Part shown: positions 54,331 through 64,000 of the stretch, one piece after another | Layout of the letters: every line of letters starts with the position of its first letter | Numbering within the stretch: position 1 is the first letter of the stretch | Source: Latrodectus hesperus | Taxonomy: Eukaryota; Arthropoda; Arachnida; Araneae; Theridiidae | Direction: 5' to 3' | Assembly: GCA_037975125.1 (NCBI GenBank) | Contig: CM075856.1 | Span: forward strand, 702,501 to 766,500 | Length of the DNA stretch: 64,000 bases | The notes under the pieces: generated by a model | The model's input: only the letters and a program-made list of their open reading frames with translations | Database searches by the model: none | Told to the model about the DNA's origin: nothing | Position numbers and translations under genes: made by a program

Positions 54331-54617
54331 TGTAACAAATCCATATTAACTATACTGATGGCGTTACTGGCCAATACAAAATATTCTATATTCAATAGAA
54401 TTAGAAGAGAGTGTAGAGGACTGAGGAATGGGAGCCGAACCATCCGGTTCGTAAATAACTTTGTTTATAGTTTGTACTGTACAGGTACTATGTAACCTTA
54501 TTATTAATTATTAAATATTTTCTTTGTAACTATTTTTTTAATCATGTGTAATGTCGTAATAAATATAATGTTTTTTTTTTTGCCTAATTCTAACTCCATT
54601 TTCTTACGTCCCCTACA
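54331..54617 (+). mobile_element. Probable solo LTR of a retrotransposon
   Basis: Starts TGTAACAAATCC and ends CCCCTACA, the TG...CA pattern of LTRs. It is flanked by ATAT on both sides (54327-54330 and 54618-54621), as expected of a 4 bp integrase target duplication. Inside are GTACTGTACAGGTACTATG and an AATAAA near 54558 followed by a T-rich stretch, compatible with a poly(A) signal. No internal retrotransposon region or primer-binding site lies next to it. ATAT is common in this DNA, so the duplication alone is weak support. Confidence 0.45.
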
Positions 54618-54647
54618 ATATTCAATTATTAGTTATATAACTGTTAA

Positions 54648-55489
<842 letters not shown>

Positions 55490-55940
55490 TTATGCCAATC
55501 TGATGTCATTTAGCTTATTCGTTTTCTGTAGTAGGTTAAATTTCATCGATATTTCCATTGAAACGCTGCATATCAAGGAGATAAGATAAATATCTTACAA
55601 ATCATTTTATTGATAACAGGATGGTTAAAAAGATAACGAGTGTGTGATCGCGTGATGTGCCTGTGACTAATTTGAGAAAATAATGGGTGTCCTTGATAAT
55701 AGGTAATGTACAGTTTAATGACCTAAGGTGTTAAATGGAATTTTAGCCTAAATTGCTCAGCGGATAGATTTTTCTTAGAGAGTGAGCCATATTTACGTAT
55801 TGCAAGGAAAACTCTGAAAGGACCGATCAAGACTGTTGTTATTAGGGTAAAAAATCTCTGTCTCGACTCTAACTGCTGTTGAATAACGCAGATGGAAATT
55901 GCGCTTCTGTCTTTTGCATCGACATCTATTAATATTAGTA
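55490..55940. promoter_or_regulatory. GC-richer stretch with a cluster of GATA-factor words
   Basis: Four AGATAA/TGATAA words lie within about 60 bp: 55579-55584, 55584-55589, 55611-55616 and 55631-55636. The stretch is unique, holds no open frame worth keeping and directly precedes the retrotransposon insertion. Function is inferred from motif density only. Confidence 0.25.
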
Positions 55941-56013
55941 TTTGGAGATATTTTAAGAATACACTGTTGCTACTCTTAGATACGGCCCATTTTTCCCGAA
56001 AAGCCCTTCCCTT

Positions 56014-56465
56014 GTTGCTTGTTGTCGTGTACTAGATAGTGCGGAATGTTTTCTGTATGAAGGCCACCAGTTCCGGGGCCTGGAGGCTGTAGAGAATCCC
56101 TTGAGGTGGTCCGCCAAGTTGAAACAGGGATCTAATGATTGCTTGGCAGTCAAAAATAGGGTCTGGTGAAAGTTCAGAATCTGGACAGTTTCTGCAGGAG
56201 ATATATAGGATCTTGTGTTATCAGGTGCTATTTTCATGCCTTTGAAATGGCCTGTTCGAAGTCTGGCTATTATTGAAGATAGATTTCTGGGGCAATTAAG
56301 GTCTGGGATGGATGGCTTACTGAATTGTTGGTTGGAAATTCTACTTCGGGCCGCTGCGTTAGCATCAACGAAAGTTGCAGTGTGGGCTGGTCCAAATCAC
56401 GAGCTTACTTTGCAAGGATGTCAGCACACTTATTCCCTTCAATACCAACATGGGCAGGGATCCAT
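56014..56465 (-). mobile_element. 5'-truncated non-LTR retrotransposon insertion with 13 bp target duplication
   Basis: A 452 bp fragment of the very 3' end of a LINE-type element on the minus strand. The flanks AAGCCCTTCCCTT at 56001-56013 and 56466-56478 are identical 13 bp direct repeats, the expected target-site duplication. The 5' end is cut at the WIPAHVG motif of the RNase H region. The 3' end follows the stop codon by only about 18 bases (ACACGACAACAAGCAAC), with no long poly(A). Confidence 0.88.
56032..56465 (-). pseudogene. C-terminal end of non-LTR retrotransposon ORF2 (RNase H and zinc-knuckle tail)
   Basis: ORF2 proteins of Jockey-like elements combine endonuclease, reverse transcriptase and RNase H. 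Here only the end remains. The minus strand starts with WIPAHVGIEGNKCADILAK, the last conserved block of RNase H, followed by a stop. A second frame carries a DANAAARSR...IPDLNCPR stretch and RLRTGHFKGMKI. A third frame gives the Cys-rich tail SCRNCPDSELSPDPIFDC and ends in FRTI and TAG at 56032-56034. Two frame shifts and a stop make it dead. The family assignment (Jockey/I-type) is by recognition of these motifs only. Confidence 0.88.
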
Positions 56466-56478
56466 AAGCCCTTCCCTT

Positions 56479-58932
56479 ATGACAATTAAGTAATGTATAT
56501 TAAAGTGCCATGCTAGAAACTTGCTAGTAACCACTGCGCAATGTCAAAGTGATTTTGAAAGGATACAGATAATTTTGTCTACAATAATTGGACAATGATC
56601 TTCATTGTTTAACAGTTTTCACCAAATGCTTTAAATAAATATATGTGTTTGTGATCTTGAACAATAAAAAATTTGGTAATGAAAAAGATAATAATCTAAA
56701 TTTGGTAAAGCTAAATTGTTCCTATAAGATGTTTTCAAGATTTTTACCCATTTTATGTTGGTTAAATTGGGCACAAATTGGTATTTTCTTTCTATTATTT
56801 TGGCTCTGATTCTAGGAAATTAAAATTAAAATATTACATAGTTTGTTTTCTCACAAATCTAGAAAAAGTAGGAAAAAAATGTCACAAAAATTTTATCAAT
56901 GGAGAAGAATTTAACAACATTAAAATCGAAAATAGTATTTAAATATTGATTGTTGGCTTATTTAAGAATCTAATCAATTCAAATAAAACACTTCAAATTC
57001 ACCTGAAACGCCATACACTTTTGCAAATATTTCATGTATCCTTACAGAATTTTCGGAGCCTACTATTTAGCTTTGAATATATAAAGAATTCTGAAACATT
57101 TATTTGATGGATTGTTTTAAAGGAGGCAGTTTTCGAGAGATATCCATTCTCGGCGGTTTTATGTATTATGTAAATATAACTCACAAGAAATTCTTTTTTG
57201 ATTTATGATAATGTTCCAAAGAGATGGCGATGACGTCATCGAGTATTGTAAAATCATAAATCCCTTCAGTACACTAAATTAAATATGTTATTCTAGCTAG
57301 TACATTATAAAGCAGGATAAAGAATGGCGGAAAACCACGAGTTCACATGTTTAAAATCAAAAGAGAGATTGCAAAAGGCAGCCTCTTATCCAACTACCTT
57401 TATAAATGAAAGATGCTTTGTTTGAATATTTTATTTTGCTATGAGAGAGTTGGCGCTTTTCTAAAATCACGAATTCATGATTGAAAATTCAGGAGATGAA
57501 TCGGTATTTCATACATTCATTGAAGCTTCTTTATTACTGACGCTTATCTTTGTGTACATTGTGTATTGTAGCAAAATAATCTTTAGTGCATCGACTTTAT
57601 TTATGTGATTTTGCTTTGAAAGAAGATTAATGTTTGCTAAAGGGAGACTGTGTTGTTGCAAACTATTGATTCCATTAAGCGATATATTCTACACGTGTAA
57701 AATTCAAATATTTACATATTTAAAAGAAACTGAAAACATTACATTTATTTGAATTCGTGCAAAAGAATTGTCAGTATAAACTTTTCATAAATAACAAGTA
57801 ACAATGAATATAAAAATTAGTTATTGTGCATCTTTTATTTCATTATATTATTTTAAAATACAGAAATCAACGTAAAAATTAATTCGTTAGCATCTGTGAG
57901 TTATAATTATTTATTTTCCTACAGAATTTCGGAAATTTCTTAAAAACTCTCTCCTATGTACTTTATTTGTTTCTTGATATTTTAATACACAATTAAGAGT
58001 ATATTAAGATAAAAAGAAACAAATAAAGCACATAACAGTGAATTTCTAAGAATTTTTTGTTCAAGTAGAGTTTTTATTTTTGTTATTGAATGTGTTTGTA
58101 AAATTGTTGAATATTTACTTGTAAAATTAATTAAATATCATCCATAATATCAAACTAATATTAGGGATGAATGATTAATATTTTAATAATAAAAAAAATG
58201 GTTCTTAATATTTTTATTTCGGTATTCTAATTGTTTAGAATTCAAAAATACATTACAAATAGTTTTGTGTTCTATATACTGTAAAAATTAATTTTTTAAT
58301 TATTACAAAAATTTTTTAAGTATTTTGTAACAAAATGGACTCATAAAATATTTTTATCTCTTAAATTTCCAAAATGAGATTGTAGTTTGAATAATTTTTC
58401 CTAGAAAAATACATTTATAATGATCATTGCATTAAGTGTTTAAAATGTATGAATGATAAATATTTTGAAAAGGAAATTATTCCAAAAAAATGTTTAGATT
58501 CAGAAAAAAATGTATTCGTTATTTCGATTTTTAAGAATTTTTTTTTAAAGAAATTAATATTTTTAAGATATAAGTTAAGAAATTTAAAGTTATTTTCATT
58601 AAAATTTTCTCAACATTTCAGTGTGAATCACGTTTTTTTGTTATGTGTTTTTACGTAAATGACACTTTAAAAAATAATAACATAATTTAAAGTAACATTT
58701 AAAAATATGGTATTTCAATCATTAATCATTCGAATTGTAGAATAACTGTTACACTTTTTTTTAAAATTCATATACAATAGAAAGCAGTTTTGCGCGCAAA
58801 ATATCTGGGAACTTTTTATGTATTAAAAATTGCTGACGTTGAAATTTTTTTTAGTTTGATAATTATAAAAAAAGAATGAAAGTTATAAATTTACAATATT
58901 ATAGTCAATTTTGAAATAAAATATTCTTTATA

Positions 58933-58934
<2 letters not shown>
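56479..58934. other. AT-rich intergenic spacer
   Basis: No gene recognised. A palindromic CRE lies at 57228-57241 (listed separately). A 69-codon Phe/Leu/Lys-rich open stretch (58449-58658) is AT-driven. Confidence 0.55.
57228..57241. promoter_or_regulatory. 14 bp palindromic CRE
   Basis: CGATGACGTCATCG is a perfect 14 bp palindrome containing the full CRE octamer TGACGTCA. It is isolated in AT-rich DNA. Binding by CREB/ATF-type proteins is inference. Confidence 0.35.

Positions 58935-58988
<54 letters not shown>
58935..58988. repeat. (TA)n microsatellite
   Basis: A pure TA run. Confidence 0.97.
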
Positions 58989-58990
<2 letters not shown>

Positions 58991-59559
58991 TTTTAAATAT
59001 AATAATAAAGTTTCATTAGTTTACTAGTTTAATGAGAAATGCAATCTAAATAATATCCTGATGAAGAAATTTGCATGTGCTTATACATATGTATTTAGTT
59101 TTTATTCTAATTCTTTTCCTTTGTTTTACATAAAAGTTTCTTCTTTTCTAAGAAATGCTTTTATTATTTGTTAAAAATAATTTATGTTTTGTGTATTTCA
59201 AGTTATTTAATTGGTTTTCAAAAGTCTTTAAAAATTTACTTTTTTTAATTAAAGTTATTCATAAACAGCAAGTAATAATTGAGAAGATGGATAAAATAAA
59301 TATATATAACAAATGAAGCACTAAGTTATTGATTTTAATGGTCTTTTTTCAATGAAACGTCCTAATATAAACTTATTTAATATTTTTATGAATGTATATA
59401 AATAAATCGAATTTTTGTAACAGATATTATATAATTTAATTGATAATATTGTTAAGAAAAAAAAATGTCCCCATAAACTTATATAGAATTCACTGAAAAG
59501 CCGAATAAAGGAAATGTATATTTTGTTACCTGGCAAGAGAAATAGAAAACAAACAAATC
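58989..59559. other. AT-rich intergenic spacer
   Basis: A 108-codon minus-strand open stretch (59321-59647) extends into the next island and is not recognisable. Nothing else. Confidence 0.5.
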
Positions 59560-59700
59560 GGAATTGTTTTCTGTGTTCTATTCGGCACAGTGTCATTTGC
59601 ATCGAGCGTCTCTCGGTCGCCATCCTGACGACGAGAACTGACATCACGTGACCTACTGAGCAGACGATTGGAGAGAGGCGTGGTTGCCGCTTTTAAAAAG
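59560..59700. promoter_or_regulatory. Compact CpG-rich patch with octamer and E-box words
   Basis: In about 130 bp of GC-rich sequence lie ATTTGCAT (59595-59602, POU octamer), several CpGs, GCCATCCTGACG (YY1-like) and TCACGTGA (59644-59651, a perfect E-box palindrome). It contrasts sharply with its surroundings. Promoter or enhancer activity is inference. Confidence 0.33.
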
Positions 59701-62677
59701 AACAAAAGATTTTTTTATAAATTAGTTTTGTTCTTTCGAATTCTAATTGGAACATAAGGAACGTTCAGAGTGCCTTGTTATCTGTGAAATTAAATGACCC
59801 ACCTTCACCTCAACTGGTATAGAGATTTAATTTCTTTTTGTTACTTCTAAATTACTAGTTTTTCTGGTTTAGATGGTAACAAGGTTAAAAAACCATTATC
59901 CTTAGTTTGTTACAAATAAAAGAAATAGAATAAATCTGTCTTTTTAATCAGTAGTCCTTTTATTCCGGTTGTCCGGAAAAATATATTTTTTCCGAAAGTT
60001 CTTTGCACATCATAAAATTTGTAACTAAGATTAAATTTCTTAGAAAGAACACATAATGAAATATTTAATGAAATTATCATTATATTATTGTTAAAATATT
60101 TCTTTTGATGAAAACTGAAATTTATTATTTATCTAAGACACTTCAAATCAATTTTCAAATCATATTGTTACACCAGTGAACATTTTAATTAAATGAAAAA
60201 CTTTAGAGAATTAAGAACTCTGGATAAACACCAAATTGTGGTTAGTTTATTAATTAGTTGAATTACAAAATGCACAAAATGTCATGTTAAATGAATAAAA
60301 TTAAATTTATGATAATTTACTTTCAATGTACAGAAAATCAGTACAACAACTGTGTAACTTCTGTTATCAAAAATATTTTATGTGAAATTCATAACAATTC
60401 GTTAAAAATATTAGTTTTACTATTATATTTTAATTTTGAAATTCAAAAAGTTTCATTTTAAGCGGACATTTTAATTTGGATATCCGTTCAATTATTTCCC
60501 TTTGTGATTTTTATACTGTAACAAGAATCAGGATATTGTAAAAAGGAACATGTACTTATAATATAGTTTTGTTACGGTTGCAGGCAAAAAAAGTTAATAG
60601 TAATTATATTTGTTATAGTGTGCTATTAATATTTTAGTATGAATCCATGATATTGTAACAGAAATCATAATTACAGTAATAAGTAATTCTAATCACTTTG
60701 TTACTTTATGATTTTGACATTACAGAAGGCATAGTTTATCATAAAATACAAAAAATAGATAGCATCATCAATACAAAATAGAAATTATTCATATTTTACT
60801 CTCGTGAGTAGCATTTTTTATCCAAACTTATAAGAAATAAGAATTGGTTATAATCAAATAATTGAAGTCAATGAATGTATTTAAATTGAGATTATGGAGC
60901 TGAATTGAACAAATAATAAGATAATTTGAATATCATTCAAGTTAAATTTACTTAACATGTTTAGAATGTATATTAAAGTTCTATTAAAGCTGTTATCAAT
61001 GTAGATAATAGATGTTTTTTTCTTTTTTTCAATATAAATCTGTGCATTAATATATTTGGATTAATCTACGTTAGATTTTAAGCTATAAATAAATATTAAT
61101 TTGATAATAATTTTTGTGTGATTTTTTTTCTTTTATTATTCCCAATATAATGTTTTGTAAGAAAAATTATAATTGAATAATCTCTTATGTTTAATTTTAT
61201 TCTTGGGAAAGGAAGTACACTTTAATTAAGAGATTTTAAAAAAATGTCTAAGAATTAAATTGTCAAAGAAATTAATTAGTTTCATTAGGTTTAAAATGGT
61301 GATTAAAGTTTCTACAAGAGATACGTTTTAGTAATTAAAAACTGTCAAATTTCCTGTATGACTAACGACTTCTAATATCATTATAGACTCATAATACTGG
61401 AACATAATTTGTAATATACTTTTCGCTTCTGAATGCTAATTATTATTTGTCCATGCACATGCTAAAATCTTTCCTGTTGCTTATCTATAATTTATATTTG
61501 TATCTATTACAGACAATTACGCGCCATTAAAAAAATTACGATAATAATAAATACCGATATTTTTATCTTCTAGTACATGCAAAGTAATTCAATGCATATA
61601 CTGTAGAAAAGAATAATAGAAGCAACTTCTTGACTCAGAAAGAATAAAGTAGTTAGAAGATGCACGGTGAAAATAAATAAAAGAAAATAATTCATTTATT
61701 GCACAGAGGTTTGAATATCATAACCTCTATATGGAATTCTTATGTTGCAGGAAATTTTAAGAATTTAATTAGTTTTCCAGCACAATTTTCTTTTTAGTTC
61801 TCAATAAATTTCTTGCATAATATTTATAAAACTAGTTTCCCTTTTTTCAATTGATATTTTAAAAAATTAACCCACACCTAATACTTCAGGGTGGCTTATA
61901 CTTCAGAGTACCTCTTGATTTCTCGCCAATATAGCGCCAACTAGGTGATGTTAAATACGGCTATAAAAATATTTGTTTCTATGTTTTTTATAAGTAAGAG
62001 TCTTATTTTTCGATTATAAGTTTGAGTGAAATTTGTAATTCTTTTTATTGTATCACTACATAATGATTATGACGACATTATTTTTTCAAAAAAAGTTTGG
62101 CGACAAAAAAAAAAAACCTCCAGTTTCATCTAAATGGCACCTTTTACCCTATTAAATATATTTTTCCCTATTTAAATATTAAAAGTAATTAAATAAATAT
62201 ATTACGTTAACATTAGAACTGTATATCCAGAAAGGAATCAAAGTAAAATGTGAAATATCTTTAATTTTTTTGTTGCATTTCAATAAATTCGTTTTTAGGT
62301 CATAGAATACGTTTATACATGCAATGCATTTTTTTGCAGATGTAAAAAATTAATTCTGGCTTCTTTCTTTAGATTTGTCCCTAAACGAATAAAAAAGTAT
62401 GTTGTATGCATCCCTAGTACGCTCCTAAAAGTTAAGAATTAATAATATTATCAAAATAAGTAATATAATAGATTGAATTTTAAATCTAAATGCAAAATGT
62501 ATATCCTTTCCACAAAATCCAGAATAAAAATATGCAGGGAATTAAAAGTTGGAAAAAATGATGAGGAAATGAGAATGGAGGAATCTACTTCTTTTAATTT
62601 AAAATGCTTATGGCGGCTATCAATTTGCCTTTCAAAACCAGAAAAGGAAAAAAAAGGCTTAAATTTTTTATTTCATT
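59701..62677. other. AT-rich intergenic spacer
   Basis: 3 kb with no recognisable gene, RNA or repeat. A 71-codon open stretch (62473-62688) at its end is lysine-rich and unrecognised. Confidence 0.6.
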
Positions 62678-62715
62678 TTATTTATTGAAATGCTTAGAAG
62701 CATTTCAATAAATAA
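62678..62715. repeat. Perfect palindrome, 18 bp arms, 2 nt loop
   Basis: TTATTTATTGAAATGCTT (62678-62695) and its exact complement at 62698-62715 around AG. Too tight a loop for a miRNA precursor, more likely a cruciform-forming palindrome. Confidence 0.9.

Positions 62716-64000
<1,285 letters not shown>

Noticed and set aside
55953..56237. 94-codon minus-strand open frame as an independent gene
   Set aside because: Only part of it is the true frame of a LINE ORF2 tail; the rest is out of frame after a shift.

Overview
The window looks like AT-rich, gene-poor nuclear DNA from an arthropod, and an arachnid (orb-weaver-type spider) is my best guess. The reasons are the strong A+T bias, the absence of operons or dense coding, very long (AT)n microsatellites, several tRNA-headed SINEs with target-site duplications, and Tc1/mariner and non-LTR retrotransposon remnants of arthropod type. 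The species call is inference. I found no host protein-coding gene, rRNA or functional tRNA that I can defend. Most long open frames are (AT)n read as poly-Tyr/Ile or frames inside repeats.

Layout: 1-6800 is AT-rich spacer with three large AT microsatellites, a tandem duplication in which one copy carries a greatly expanded microsatellite (777-1268), and small GC-richer islands (3340-3780, 4565-4740, 5640-5870). A 254-255 bp satellite fills 6803-8905, with near-identical central copies and diverged edges. From 9100 to 12900 come a 49 bp tandem repeat, a 21 bp perfect hairpin, two tRNA-derived SINEs and one copy of a three-copy MITE. From 16600 to 19100 there is an internally deleted mariner pseudogene with a SINE inserted inside it, then a 543 bp mariner deletion derivative with both terminal repeats, sitting between two AT microsatellites. 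From 20800 to 27630 come a 41 bp tandem repeat, a full-length but broken Tc1-like element, a SINE with a 12 bp duplication, a second MITE copy, another SINE and a second, older Tc1-like element.

From 27630 to 41250 most sequence is unremarkable AT-rich spacer. It is interrupted by a 444 bp inverted-repeat element (31311-31754), a 25 bp-arm palindrome (34784-34836), a (CA)n(TA)n compound microsatellite and GC-richer islands at 30530-30990, 35470-35940 and 39230-39760. From 41250 to 64000 there are two more SINEs, the third MITE copy, GC-richer islands (42230-42920, 45420-45920, 47520-48060, 53010-53700, 59560-59700), a pair of palindromic MITEs (50550-51611) inside a direct duplication, a probable solo LTR (54331-54617), a 5'-truncated non-LTR insertion with a 13 bp target duplication (56014-56465) and more AT microsatellites.

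Together the features describe transposon- and microsatellite-rich intergenic DNA. The scattered islands of higher GC, some carrying homeodomain-, CRE- or GATA-like words, are plausible conserved regulatory elements of a distant developmental gene, but this needs cross-species comparison. The best-supported observations are the mobile-element structures: nested insertion, terminal repeats and target-site duplications.
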